From assembly GCF_024679245.1 (NCBI RefSeq), contig NC_090183.1, positions 18,850,207-18,914,206 of the forward strand: 64,000 bases of DNA, written 5' to 3'. Positions 19,684 to 30,606 of the stretch are shown here, one piece after another. Position numbers and translations under genes: made by a program. The notes under the pieces were generated by a model. That model was not told where the DNA came from. It saw only the letters and a program-made list of their open reading frames with translations, and did not search any database. This stretch comes from Pseudorasbora parva. Its lineage: Eukaryota; Chordata; Actinopteri; Cypriniformes; Gobionidae. How positions within the stretch are numbered: the first letter of the stretch is position 1; each line of letters opens with the position of its first letter.

Positions 19684-22164
19684 ATGTGCTTTCAATACAT
19701 ACCCACTATTTCTACCCCTCGCTCCACTATCAGACACAGACGGCAGCGCAACACTGCTAATCTGCGTCCTATTCCTTCCTCTACTAATATCCCTCCCTCC
19801 TTTTCTCTGGGTCTATGGAATTGTCAGTCAGCTGTAAACAAAGCTGACTTCATTCCAGCCTTCGCCACTCATTCCAATCTGAATATCTTGGCCTTGACTG
19901 AGACCTGGATCCGTCCAGAAGACTCAGCAACTCCTGCTGCTCTCTCTAACAATTTCTCCTTCTCACACACCCCTCGCCACACTGGCAGAGGTGGAGGCAC
20001 AGGTTTCCTTATCACAAACAATTGGAAATACTCAACCCACACCTCTCTCTGTAATAACAACTCCTTTGAATACCATGCTATTACAGTTACAGCTCCTGCT
20101 AAAATCCATCTTGTAGTCATTTACCGCCCTCCAGGTCAATTGGGCACCTTTGTTGAGGAACTAGATGTGCTGCTATCCTCATTCCCTGAGGATGGCAGCC
20201 CACTTGTAATCCTTGGTGATTTCAACATCCACCTGGACAAACCGTATGCTACAGATTTTCACTCCCTTCTATCCTCATTCGATCTCAAACTTCTTACTAC
20301 CTCACACACACACAAATCTGGCAACCAACTTGACCTCATCTACATACGCAACTGCACTACAGAAAACACTTTGGTCAAACCCTTACACTTCTCTGATCAT
20401 TACTTCATCACATTTAATCTACATCTCACTACTCATATGCTTCCACCTCCTCTACCAGTTAGTTTCAGACGAAACCTGCGTTCTCTTTCTCCCTCTCACC
20501 TCTCCTCCGTTGTGTCATCCTCTCTTCCGTCACCCACACAATTCTCCTCTATGGATGTCAACACTGCAACAGACACTTTATGTTCCACTCTAACCGCTTT
20601 TCTAGATACTATCTGCCCTCTGTCTTCTAGGCCAGCTCGCGCTACTCCCTCTAACCCTTGGTTATCTGATGTTCTTCGTGAACACCGGACCAAACTTAGG
20701 GCAGCAGAGAGAAAATGGCGCAAATCAAACGACCCATCTGACCTGAGTAAGTACCAATCTCTGCTCATTTCCTTCTCACAGGATGTCCATTCAGCTAAAT
20801 CCTCATATTTTCACAACAAAATCAACAGCACCTCAGACTCACGCACACTTTTCAGAACTTTCACCTCTCTCCTCTGTCCCCCTCCACCACCTCCCACCAC
20901 CTCTCTTTCTGCAGACGATCTTGCCAATTTTTTCACAAACAAAACCACACTCATCAGTAGTCAGTTCACACCTCCACACACACACACTTTTGAATCAGCC
21001 ACATCCACAGCCAAACATCTTCTCTCCTCCTTCTCTACACTCACTGAGGACGAAGTATCTAAGCTTCTCCTCTCCAGCCATCCCACTACCTGCCCTCTAG
21101 ATCCCATCCCCTCACATCTCCTACAAGCCATCTCCCCTACACTCTTACCAGCACTCACACACATCATCAACACATCTATCTCCACCGGCATCTTCCCCAC
21201 CACATTCAAGCAGGCTTGGGTAACCCCACTGCTTAAAAAACCCACATTAGACACATCACTTGTAGAGAACTACAGACCTGTTTCTCTCCTACCATTCATT
21301 GCGAAAACACTTGAAAGAGTTGTTTTCAACCAGGTCTCATCTTTCCTCTCACAGTCTAATCAACTGGACGTAAACCAGTCAGGCTTCAAAAAGGGCCACT
21401 CAACTGAGACGGCATTACTGTCAGTTACTGAAGCCCTGCGGCTGGCTAAAGCTGCATCCAAATCATCAGTCCTCATCCTCCTTGATCTGTCTGCTGCCTT
21501 TGACACTGTGAATCATCAGATTCTTCTGTCCACCCTCTCATCACTGGGCATCACAGGGACTCCACTCCACTGGTTTGAGTCCTATCTCACAGGTAGGTCT
21601 TTTAAGGTTGCCTGGAGAGGAGAGGTATCGAAAACACATCAACTGACCACGGGGGTTCCTCGGGGCTCAGTGCTTGGACCTCTCCTCTTCTCCATTTACA
21701 CCACATCTTTGGGAGCCATCATTCAGGCACATGGTCTCTCATATCATTGCTATGCTGATGACACACAGCTCTACCTCTCATTTCAACCAGTTGATCCCAC
21801 AGTATCTGCACAAATCTCAAGCTGTCTGGCGGACATCTCGGCATGGATGAAAAAACATCACCTGCAGCTCAATCTAGCAAAGACTGAGCTACTTGTTTTC
21901 CCTGCTAACCCCACCATACAACATGATTTTACCATCCAGCTAGGTTCATCTTTGATTACTCCTTCAGGGTCGGTCAGAAATCTTGGAGTAATCTTTGATG
22001 ACCAGCTGTCCTTCAAAGACCACATCTCGAAGGCTCGGTCATGCAGGTTTGCATTGCACAGCATCAGGAAAATCAGACCGTTCCTTGCGGAGCATGCAAC
22101 ACAGCTTCTTGTCCAAGCCCTGGTCATTTCTAGACTTGACTATTGCAATGCGCTCCTGGCTTGA
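19684..22164 (+). CDS. L2 ORF2-type protein: APE endonuclease and reverse transcriptase
   Basis: An 826-codon frame. The endonuclease includes LNILALTETWI, VIYRPPGQ, VILGDFNIHLD, SGNQLDLIYI and SDHYFI, covering the catalytic E, D/N and terminal D/H positions. RT blocks follow: VENYRPVSLLPF, QSGFKKGHSTETALL, ILLDLSAAFDTVNHQILL (motif A), TTGVPRGSVLGPLLFSIY and YHCYADDTQLYL (YADD). The frame ends early at 22164 after CNALLA because of a single-base shift; the remaining domain continues in the frame from 22143. The true start may lie nearer the endonuclease than the first ATG, as the first 50 residues are not conserved-looking. It nicks DNA and copies L2 RNA. Confidence 0.88.
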   Translation: MCFQYIPTISTPRSTIRHRRQRNTANLRPIPSSTNIPPSFSLGLWNCQSAVNKADFIPAFATHSNLNILALTETWIRPEDSATPAALSNNFSFSHTPRHTGRGGGTGFLITNNWKYSTHTSLCNNNSFEYHAITVTAPAKIHLVVIYRPPGQLGTFVEELDVLLSSFPEDGSPLVILGDFNIHLDKPYATDFHSLLSSFDLKLLTTSHTHKSGNQLDLIYIRNCTTENTLVKPLHFSDHYFITFNLHLTTHMLPPPLPVSFRRNLRSLSPSHLSSVVSSSLPSPTQFSSMDVNTATDTLCSTLTAFLDTICPLSSRPARATPSNPWLSDVLREHRTKLRAAERKWRKSNDPSDLSKYQSLLISFSQDVHSAKSSYFHNKINSTSDSRTLFRTFTSLLCPPPPPPTTSLSADDLANFFTNKTTLISSQFTPPHTHTFESATSTAKHLLSSFSTLTEDEVSKLLLSSHPTTCPLDPIPSHLLQAISPTLLPALTHIINTSISTGIFPTTFKQAWVTPLLKKPTLDTSLVENYRPVSLLPFIAKTLERVVFNQVSSFLSQSNQLDVNQSGFKKGHSTETALLSVTEALRLAKAASKSSVLILLDLSAAFDTVNHQILLSTLSSLGITGTPLHWFESYLTGRSFKVAWRGEVSKTHQLTTGVPRGSVLGPLLFSIYTTSLGAIIQAHGLSYHCYADDTQLYLSFQPVDPTVSAQISSCLADISAWMKKHHLQLNLAKTELLVFPANPTIQHDFTIQLGSSLITPSGSVRNLGVIFDDQLSFKDHISKARSCRFALHSIRKIRPFLAEHATQLLVQALVISRLDYCNALLA

Positions 22165-22718
22165 CAATCAAACCGCTGCAAATGATCCAGAACGCTGCAG
22201 CACGTCTTGTATTCAATGAGCCCAAAAGGGCTCATGTCACACCTCTATTCATCTCTCTGCATTGGCTACCACTCGCTGCCCGGATCAAATTCAAAGCCGT
22301 GACTCTTGCTCATGGATCTTCCACAAGCGCAGCACCCGCATACTTCGACTCACTCCTACGCGTCTACACACCCACCAGAAGCCTTCGCTCAGCTAATGAG
22401 CGAAGGCTTGTGGTACCATCACAGAGAGGCATGAAATCCCTCTCTAGAACTTTTTCTTTCATTGTTCCTGGTTGGTGGAACGATCTTCCGTCCTCCATAC
22501 GCACAACAGAATCACTCACTTCATTCAAAAGACAGGTAAAAACTCATCTCTTCGATGAGCACTTAATCTTACATTATAAAATTCTTTCCCCCTCTATTTC
22601 TCCTTTCTCCTTTCCTTTTCTGGTCTTTGCTACTCTGAGCAGTGTACAAATCTTGGTATTTAGGGCACTTTTTGTGTTTCGTTGCCTCTTCTTGACGGAT
22701 CGCTTCCTGTTCTCCTGA
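22143..22718 (+). pseudogene. L2 protein C-terminal end, frameshifted
   Basis: Continues the L2 protein after a single-base frame change: QMIQNAAARLVFNEP, HVTPLFISLHWLPLAARIKFK and FSFIVPGWWNDLPSSIR, the conserved C-terminal region of L2/CR1 RT proteins. A small local disruption replaces the usual text after KAVTL (reading AHGSSTSAAP). The stop at 22718 overlaps the start of the conserved 3' hairpin. Confidence 0.82.
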
Positions 22719-22776
22719 GTTGTAAGTCGCTTTGGATAAAAGCGTCTGCTAAATGCATAAATGTAAATGTAAAATG
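22718..22776 (+). repeat. L2 3' hairpin and tail repeats
   Basis: Contains TCGCTTTGGATAAAAGCG, able to form the stem-loop that L2 reverse transcriptases recognise, followed by short ATGTAA repeats. The same tail occurs in inverted form at 23437-23490 and in the SINE at 60268-60428. Confidence 0.85.
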
Positions 22777-23436
22777 TAGACAGGACTCAATCCGAGGGGC
22801 GGGATAAACAGTTGTCTTTCAAACTCCCTCTGCACGCGATAGGATAGCGCTACACCAACCAGAGCAACGAAGATGAAACAGAGCTCGTTGATAGATTAAA
22901 CATTCAACGTATCCGGTCGGCTAAACTCCAAACACATCTTCCCCTTTTAAGAATGACTTCAGTGCCGTTCTTTGTTCTTTTCTCAGAGTAAAGCTTATCT
23001 CCAAGTCTTCCAGAGTTGCGGTCAAAACTGATTCGAAAGACCGCCGCCGTTCGCCAGTTTCTGTGTTTACTAGAAGCACGCAAACGCAACTCGGCCGTCG
23101 TCATTATGGCCCCGCCCGTCGACTCTATATACACGACGTTATTGGCCCGTCCAGATTGTGAGGAATAAAGCTCAGAAGGGTATTGAGAGTTCCTAGACGA
23201 CACTTGCGGGCAGATTAAATTTGCTGCCACTAGGGTGCATCTAGATTTCTAGGCTAACAAAATAGACTATTAATGATCACAAAAGGAACATACCGGTAAA
23301 CAAATCACATTACATTTATTCTAACTTTTGCTTTTTGTCAGTGTCACACAGCTTTCACGGGGTCACACACAATTGTTGCATAACGTAATCTATGCAAACC
23401 ATGAGCTTTAGGGTTTAGTTACCAAATTACATAGTT

Positions 23437-23490
23437 TACATTTGATCATTTAGCAGACGCTTTTATTCAAAGGGACTAACAAATGAGGAG
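23437..23490 (-). repeat. L2/SINE tail remnant
   Basis: TTTAGCAGACGCTTTTATTC followed by AAAGGGAC is the reverse complement of the L2 hairpin tail with a few substitutions. No tRNA-like head or RT coding is attached, so it is the 3' end of a very short L2 or SINE insertion. Confidence 0.7.
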
Positions 23491-23857
23491 ACCAATCATA
23501 TAGTTTAATAACTTTAATACAAATATAAGCATTTTTCACTTGTTTTTGCACATTAAATACTTGTAATTTAAAGGGGGGGTGAAACACTCAGTTTCAGTCA
23601 GTGTCATGTCAATCTTGAGTACCTATAGAGTAGCATTGCATCCTGCATATCTCCGAAAAGTCTTTATTTTTTTTAATAATTATATAAGAAAGATGCGCTG
23701 TTCCGAGTCTTTCCGAAAAAAGCCGAGCGGGTGGGGGCGTGTCGTGTGAGCGGAGCTAAATAATGACGTGTGCTCGCTGCTGCTATGTTGAGTCGAGTGC
23801 GTCGTAAAGCTGTGTCATCCCTAACAGCGGGAAAAAAACTTTATTCAAAATAAAAAT

Positions 23858-23967
23858 ATGGCTTTTAATCAGATACAGCCATACATCTATGATCCGGAAT
23901 CAGACCCAGAGGCTGCAGTTGAACAGGAGCAGCAGCAAAAACGACTAGAGCAGGACGTCTGTATGTG
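23858..23967 (+). pseudogene. First exon of a transposon-borne P2X7-like (cytoplasmic domain) protein
   Basis: ATG at 23858 opens MAFNQIQPYIYDPESDPE and a glutamine/glutamate-rich stretch, ending near EQDV. This resembles the start of fish proteins related to the P2X7 cytoplasmic domain, which continue with a cysteine-rich zinc-binding segment. A splice donor (GTG followed by GTACAAGT) falls at 23968 where that segment should begin, and the reading past it turns hydrophobic and meaningless. The donor is kept in the copy at 970-1826. Exon assignment is inference. Confidence 0.45.
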
Positions 23968-24330
23968 GTACAAGTTATACACTAGCTATATAATATGCTT
24001 AGCAGCTTGTGTTATTTACATATTTATACTTGAATTATATCGTCGTATTTTTGTCTTTGAAGGTGTACATGTGGGAAGTGCAGTTGTGCACGTGTGTTTG
24101 TGTGTTTACGCGTGGTTTGTGTAGACAGCAAGCGGACTAAAAAAAACACAGACATTTGAAGCAGTCTCACTCACCCTTCTAACGTTGGGACTGCTCCATC
24201 CTTCAGCATTAGGCGATTGGGAAAATCCGGCGTCGAGCTGGGCCTTGTTTATGAAACAGTCGGCACCGAAATGCAGCGAACAGATATAAACATTCGCGCA
24301 ACTCAGTTGCTGATCCGGAAAAGCAAATTA

Positions 24331-24420
24331 CATCCACTGTTGCCTTAACGCGGGGTTTTTGGCGAATCTGTGCAGGACTGTCTTGGTCTGGCAACCAAAA
24401 ACGCACTTTTTTGGTGACAT
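24331..24420 (-). pseudogene. THAP domain N-terminal fragment
   Basis: Minus-strand ATG at 24418-24420 begins MSPKKCVFGCQTKTVLHRF then AKNPALRQQWM. This matches the start of C2CH THAP zinc fingers: the CxxxC pair, the LHRFPKN-type stretch, and the RQQW tryptophan. It stops at an in-frame TAA after about 30 residues; the remaining CxxH part is absent here. THAP domains bind DNA in Kolobok and P-element transposases. Confidence 0.65.
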
Positions 24421-24767
24421 TGTTATGTGCACATCACCTGTCCAGCATCCTACAAGCCAGCGCTTTGATGGGCGTAGCCTGTTACTTTCGCTCTCTCCCT
24501 CTCTCTCTCTCACGCGCTTCCGGTAGAATTGTCCGTAAGGCCCATACAAGGAAATTCCGCCCCCATTAACGTCAAAGGGGACGCATGATCTCAAAAAACT
24601 TGCCGAAACTTATGACTAACCGGAAGTAGTATTTTTGACAAAGAAATACTCCCATCAAACGTCCACCTTAACTTTTGAAACTTTGTCTATGTTTAGTATG
24701 GGATTCCAAGTCTTTAACAGTGTAAAAAGATCAGTATGCATGAAACAGCATTTCACCCCCCCTTTAA

Positions 24768-25682
24768 TTGTCGCACGTTACCTAACACTAAGGCTTGGGC
24801 ACCGACATGATAACAGAAACGAACAATTTACAAATCTTTTAGCAAATCTTGCCATTAAATAAGTTAACATTTGCATTGAGAATGACATGAAAAACAAAAA
24901 TCTTACCTGGAGCTCGACACTTCGCGGTCCCGCTGGGAGGCAATCATATCATAGACGGAGACAATAACCCCGCGATTGATTTCCACCTGGCCACGGTGCG
25001 GTGACACATGCGCAGTTTGTGATGACCGAACTAAGGCTATTTTTGAGTGTTTAATTATTATTATTTTTTTAAATATTGCTGATATTACTGTTAACAAATA
25101 GTTTGTATAGGTAGAACATTACGAAGCAAATATATGGGAATATACTGCAATTATATGCAAAATAGCCTATATTAAAGGAAATATAAAGAAATAAAGGAAA
25201 CTAAAGCCTTTTTTAATATAGCTACTGCAATGAATGCATTGACTGTATTTATAAAATATGGCTATATTTTAACACAAACAATATTTAGTAATTAAGATAT
25301 AAATAGCATTACATGTAATATCCATTAAGTTGTATCCTTTATTGTGTAGCCTTACTGTACATTGAATTTCCCAAATTAATGTGAATGCATGTACACACAT
25401 ATTCTTTACAGAATGAGTTACAACAAATTTCTACTTCTCATCATGCTTTACTTCTGGTTTAAAGGAGGTTAAATGTTAAAATGAATTGTTATTTCATGTG
25501 TTTTTTCTCAATTTAATAAAGGGAGATAGGTTGAGATTGTGGATATAGTGAGGTTGATGTTTGGCCCAAAACCAATAAAACTGTTACTTTTATTAAAAAT
25601 AATTTCAGTTCACTTTTCAGCAGTTATAGCTCTTTGCTAAATATTTAGGAACATGCCAGTGTGCTTGAGTTGTGTTATTGTT

Positions 25683-25735
<53 letters not shown>

Positions 25736-26285
25736 CCTTTGTAATTGTTAACATTTTCATAAATAACTGTAATATAATAGCACTTTTTTTTCTCAGTAAC
25801 TGTTATTTTGTAATATATATATTATTTTGTTCAATATATTTTGGGGTATATCATCACATGCACATCAAATAAAATGACATACATTATGATATATAAGTAA
25901 ATATATTGTCACATATTTTTCTAATTGAAAGCAGAAATTCCTCATGTATTATTAAATATTGTAATATATTTATCCTGTATATTTTTAATATGCAGTTAAA
26001 TAATTTAATATATTTATCATTTACATGTATAAGTAAATATTTTCTTGACATTAGGGTTACCCATTTTTTTTTCGTTTTACTTGCTTATTAATTTACTAAA
26101 GTAAAATCTCACTAATTTGCAGGGGTTTTATTTAACACAATCCAGCTTATATTTTTTTTTACAGTGTAGGACATATATGATTGAAAATACATTAATATTC
26201 CGCAATGTGTATATGTGTTTTTGCAGCATATATGATCCTTATAGTTTTCTGTTGGAACATATAAGAATCACACATGTTTTTAGCA
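24768..26285. other. No gene; AT-rich with a (TG)n(TA)n microsatellite
   Basis: Only short reading frames in AT-rich sequence. 25686-25735 is a TG dinucleotide run passing into TA repeats. From about 26140 the sequence TTTTTTTTACAGTGTA followed by TATATG-rich words resembles the flank seen at 15405-15780. Confidence 0.5.
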
Positions 26286-26289
26286 AAAC

Positions 26290-27065
26290 TTTTCCATATG
26301 GGAAGTGGGCATGGGTTTGAACTGGGAATGCACATATGGGTCCTGCCTAGAATTTGTATGGGCCAAGTGGGCATGGGTTTGAACTGGGAACACATATATG
26401 GGTCTTGCATGACATATTTATGGGCCAAGTGGGCATGGGTTTGATCTGGGAACACATATATGGGTCTTGCATGACATATTTATGGGCCAAGTTGGCATGG
26501 GTTTGATCTGGGAACACATATATGGGTCCTGTATGGTTTATTTATGGGCCAAGTGGTCATGGGTTTGATCTGGGAACACATACATGGGTCTTGCATGACA
26601 TATTAATGGGTCAAATGGGCATGGGTTTGATCTGGGAACACATGCACGGGTCTTGAATGGCATATTTATGGGCCAAGTGGGCGTGGGTTTGAACTGGGAA
26701 CACATATATGGGTCTTGCATGACATATTTATGGGCTGAGTGGGCATGGGTTTGATCTGAGAACACATATATGGGTCTAGCATTACATATTTATGGGCCGA
26801 GTGGGCATGGGTTTGATCTGAGAACACATATATGGGTCTAGCATTACATATTTATGGGCCGAGTGGGCATGGGTTTGATCTGGGAACACATATATGGGTC
26901 CTGCATGGCATATTTACGTGGCGAGTTGGCATGGGTTTGATCTTGGAACACATATATGGGTCCTGCATGACATATTTATGGGCCGAGTGGGGATGGCCAG
27001 ATGGGTTTGATCTGGAAATGCATATATGGGTCCTGCATGGCATATTTATGTGCTAAGTTGGGTTT
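26290..27065. repeat. 62-bp minisatellite, array 2 (about 12 copies)
   Basis: Same unit and orientation as 10590-11025. Successive starts of GGGAACACATATATGG are exactly 62 bp apart in the conserved middle. Copies vary in a few positions (GGCCAAGTGG against GGCCGAGTGG, GGGTCTTG against GGGTCTAG), and neighbours share variants, as expected from unequal exchange. The array is cut on the right by a LINE 3' end. Confidence 0.88.
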
Positions 27066-27079
27066 GAACTGGGAACACA

Positions 27080-27510
27080 TGAGTCCTGCATTTATTTTAC
27101 CAGGATAGTCCCATTGAGATATAAAATCTCTTCTTCCAGGGAGTCCTGGCCAAGATGGCAGCACAGAAAGGTTCACATAAACAACATATACATTTTTTTT
27201 TAATTTAGAATCTTTCATAAAATTTTGTCCAGCACTCAAAATAACAACACAATCTACTTAACAAAACATACACATGTTTCCCTTAAATTGGTCAATAAGA
27301 GATTTTTTTAAACTTTTAAAGAGGAGAGTGCTTCTATCATTATTATACTCTGCAGCTCATTCCATAACCAGGGAGCATAGAAAGAGAAGCAATTAGCAAT
27401 AGCAATAAACATCAGCATGTGTATTTTTCTCCTTTGAAACAAAGAAGTCCAACCCACCAATTCGTACAAGTTACAATGATGAGTGTGTGAAGAGGCACTC
27501 AACTTTGAAT
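27080..27510 (-). mobile_element. 5'-truncated LINE fragment, minus strand
   Basis: Minus-strand translation of 27308-27502 includes FSFYAPWLWNELQSIIMIE, the conserved end of non-LTR RT proteins (APxxWNxLQ). The downstream 3' UTR, read on the minus strand, contains GGCCAGGACTCCCTGG and ATCTCAATGGGACTATCC, which I recognise as the 3' end of a common fish LINE. Its tail enters the minisatellite near 27070. The clade is not certain. Confidence 0.6.
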
Positions 27511-28280
27511 AATTCTCTTTCTTGCTTCTAAAGGAAAAGATCTCTACATAACTATTGAGTTATGTAATTACTTACTGTACAATCTTTAGTAACTTGTAGT
27601 AACTCTACATGTAGGCTAATCAAGCATGTTGAGATTGAGTAATTGTAACTTAATACATGTTAGTCACCAAAGAACAAACATTGCATAGATCTTTTGTCAA
27701 AACAATCCATCAGTCATTTTTGTTAGTCGTGCAGAAAATGAAAAATGTAACTTCCCAAAAATGTAAAAAACATCAAAATAGGTCAAAGTTTATACTGTGT
27801 TGAATTATGCTGATTAGTGGACTCTCAGAAAAGTTGCAGGCCTACCGTAACACTTCAATAATAGCCCAGACCCCTGTTCCTTGGGGCAGAAACACACATT
27901 TAGACAAAAAACTAGGGATGCTCGATATTATCGGCTGATATTGGCTTTACAGTTCAATATCGGTATTGGTTTTTGAAATGGTTTAAAATGACATCATCAT
28001 CAATCTGTCTTCCACTCCTGTGTTGTTAGATGTCCTTGGACCAAGGAGTAGCATGTGTTTCTATTAAGGTGTAGCTCACACCAACGCTGATGTGTTGGCT
28101 GTAAAAGGTACAGTAGATCTGTTTGAGAAAAAAAATTAGGGAAAAACACTTCTTTTGTATTTTATCAATTATTAATGATTAATAGATTGTTGGCATTTAA
28201 CTTTTGGTAAAAACACACATCCAGCCCCAGTTTGGAGAAGTGACGGTGACATCAGTGGTTAAAAGTAACTAATACTCTGT

Positions 28281-28311
<31 letters not shown>

Positions 28312-28728
28312 TGTATTTTTTTATAAAATGTACTTTTACTTGAGTATTTCTCTAACACCAGTTCTTTTACTTGTAATAGAATAATATTTTAGCAATGTAA
28401 CAGTTTGTACTTGAGTACAGATTTTCAGTACTCTTTCCACCACTGCCTGTTATCCACACAACACCTAAAGCCTAGTTTACACTGCCCGATTTTTGCCCCG
28501 ATTTTGAGTCGCCGACAGGTTTTGTGAAATCGCCGACAAATGCCCAAGATCATAGGCAAATCGGTGCTCGTGCACGCGAGTGACAATCACGCAGTGTGAA
28601 TAATCAAAGACGCTATCAGAGAGAATCGCCGACGAGTCGCCGACACCCATGAGATATTTGGCATGCTAAATACCTAGACCTGTCGGCGATTGAAACTCCT
28701 GCTGTGTGAACTGCGTTCTGACCGAAAA
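27511..28728. other. No gene; hAT-like end, (TTTA)n and another TE fragment
   Basis: TAGGGATGCTCGATATTATC at 27913-27932 resembles a hAT terminus (TAGGGATG type) with no partner found. A (TTTA)n microsatellite spans about 28277-28318. From 28463 (GCCTAGTTTACACTGCCC) to 28728 is a GC-richer segment with internal inverted words (CGCCGACAGG against CCTGTCGGCG), probably part of a DNA transposon. Confidence 0.4.
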
Positions 28729-29055
28729 GGTAACACTTTACTTGAAGGGGTGTGCATAAGACTGACATGACACCTTCATAATCATGACATGACACGTGTC
28801 ATGAATATGAAGGAGTTTTTATGCATGTTTATAACAACTGTCATTAAGTGTGATTCGCTTAATTATGTCATTTTTAATGCAATGATGACATTTCGGAGTT
28901 GTCTTTGTTATGACAACTTGACATAAACCAATACATCATAACCTGTCAGTGTCTTTGTCATGACAACTTGACATTACCAAGACAACATAACCTGTCATAA
29001 ACAGACATGAAATGACATAGCAGATTAATTATCAAATTTAAGAAACTACTTAGCT

Positions 29056-29578
29056 TTTTGGGTTTACATTACATTAGTTGCTAGGCAACGTGGGAGAGAG
29101 GACGCTGGCGTTGTCTGTTCGCTGCTTCTCCACCCACAAATCATGTTAAATTTACTATTAAATTTAGATTTTATTTTCTTATCTTTGTGACTAGTCTAAC
29201 AGTCAGAGCTACAATTGGGACTGTTGCTGATTGCTGGCAGCCACTGAGAGGACGTTGTTTGCCATTTTTTCACCGCTTCTCTTCTGTTTTTGTTTGAATT
29301 TGTGGTTGGTTTTGGTTTGAAGGACATTTGATGTTGCTCGCTGCGGCTGCTCTCTCTTCTGGGTGTCGGCTGCTCACTGGTGGTCTCCCTCGGGCTTGAA
29401 CTGCATGGTGGCTGAAGTTTGCTCCAGGCTAGCGTCATCAGCGTCCGGCATGATGTTGAGATGTAATTTTTACTTGTTATTCATGTATTGTTATTTTTTT
29501 CCCTTTGTTGCACTTTGAGATTCTTCGGAATGAAAAGTGCGTTATAAATCAAATCTATTATTATTATTATTATTATTA
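29056..29578 (+). mobile_element. Retroposon with (ATT)n tail inside the left arm of the long-TIR element
   Basis: Comparing the two arms of the host element shows about 520 bp of extra sequence here. It ends in GAAAAGTGCGTTATAAATC followed by (ATT)n, typical of a LINE- or SINE-type 3' end. No RT motif is visible. It arrived after the host element. Confidence 0.5.
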
Positions 29579-29651
29579 AACTGTCATGTGGTTGGTTTTG
29601 ACGTTGGCTGTCATTAGGCTATTATAATGTCATGATTTTTTTTATAAATTT

Positions 29652-30030
29652 AATTTGTCATTTACATGTCATTAAGTGTCAATACTCTGTCAAATTATTT
29701 TATAACATTGTCATGAATATATTTCTTGACCTAAACTACAGTGGTACAAGTTGAATTTGTCATTAACATGTCATTAAGTGTCAATACTCTGTCAAATTAT
29801 TTCATAACATTGTCATGAATATATTTTTTGACCTAAACTACAGTGGTACAAGTTGAATTTGTCATTAACATGTCATTAAGTGTCAATACTCTGTCAAATT
29901 ATTTCATAACATTGTCATGAATATATTTCTTGACCTAAACTACAGTGGTACAAGTTGAATTTGTCATTAACATGTCATTAAGTGTCAATACTCTGTCAAA
30001 TTATTTTATAACAGTGTCATTAATATTTAG
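29652..30030. repeat. 102-bp tandem repeat (about 3.7 copies)
   Basis: Copies start at 29652, 29754, 29856 and 29958, an exact 102-bp period. Each contains GTCATTAAGTGTCAATACTC and GACCTAAACTACAGTGG. The first three copies are nearly identical; the last is truncated and diverged. Confidence 0.85.
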
Positions 30031-30606
30031 CTTGACCTGAAATATGGCATCATAGAGGAAATCGAAAGAGGAGTCATTATAAACTATTAATATAACTCAA
30101 AATGATAGAGTGGCATAGACATATACACCTATATGATGATGTCTATGGTGGCACCACTGGTTATGTGTACGCTGTAACAGTTGTTGGCAGAGCCTCAGTC
30201 AGGTTAGTTTGTTTAGGTGTTCAATATCAATTTAGTTTGCAGTAAGTAAAAACAATTCACAACAACGTTATTTTGGGTTTAATATACTTTATTTAAACTT
30301 TCGCTCACTCTTTAACGAATAGTTTGAGTTTATTCTTACCATTTCTTTGTTTGTCTGTTTGTTATGGCGGAGTCCCGTGTGCTGGTGCACCGTCAAAAGG
30401 GGTTCGGGCAGAAACGTTGGCCCTATATATAATGTTCCGGCCTAGGATCTAGTCGCAAACATTCCTTGTTCAGCCCGGGGCGGGGCTCTAAAGACTATTC
30501 CTCTTATTTTTATACATCGGAAGATAATTTATAAAGTGAAGTCATTTGACAAAATGTTATTTTTCTGTTTGTTTATGTGTGTACATGATGTTGATATATA
30601 TATATT

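Larger units (their letters stand above)
19356..22776 (+). mobile_element. L2-clade LINE, nearly intact (3421 bp)
   Basis: Flanked by the 7-bp duplication TAGACAG (19349-19355 and 22777-22783) inside the short DNA transposon. It has a 5' UTR of about 330 bp, one long ORF with endonuclease and RT, and a 3' end carrying CGCTTTGGATAAAAGCGTCTGCTAAATG followed by ATGTAA-type repeats. That tail is the recognition hairpin of UnaL2/ZfL2-2-type LINEs, also borrowed by fish SINEs. The lack of ORF1 also fits ZfL2-2-type elements. One frameshift near 22150 is the only clear lesion. Confidence 0.88.
19298..23256. mobile_element. Short DNA transposon with 9-bp target duplication, split by an L2 LINE
   Basis: The left end TAGCCTGACAAGCC and right end TTTCTAGGCTA share the inverted terminus TAGCCT. 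The 9-bp direct repeat ACAAAATAG lies just outside both ends (19289-19297 and 23257-23265). Without the LINE the element is about 530 bp and has no transposase. A 9-bp duplication suits MULE-type elements (or Merlin, 8-9 bp); the assignment is tentative. Confidence 0.6.
23572..24763 (+). mobile_element. TTAA-target element with P2X7-like exon and THAP start (Kolobok-like), 1192 bp
   Basis: TTAA occurs at 23568-23571 and 24764-24767. Inverted termini are AGGGGGGGTGAAA at the left and TTTCACCCCCCCT at the right. The element holds the beginnings of two genes in opposite orientation: an acidic exon at 23858-23967 (plus strand) and a THAP-like start at 24331-24420 (minus strand). The bulk of a transposase is missing, so it is a deletion derivative. 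TTAA targets plus a THAP domain point to Kolobok; piggyBac shares the target but normally lacks THAP. Related fragments are at 970-1826, 9271-9368 and 59916-60092. Confidence 0.78.

Noticed and set aside
19385..19837. 150-codon plus-strand frame upstream of the L2 protein, considered as ORF1
   Set aside because: No finger, coiled coil or esterase motif; it overlaps the long ORF in another frame and fits a leader.
26192..27056. Several reading frames with PTWP and HICV-type repeats on both strands
   Set aside because: They are translations of the 62-bp minisatellite; the unit is not a multiple of three and has no codon bias.
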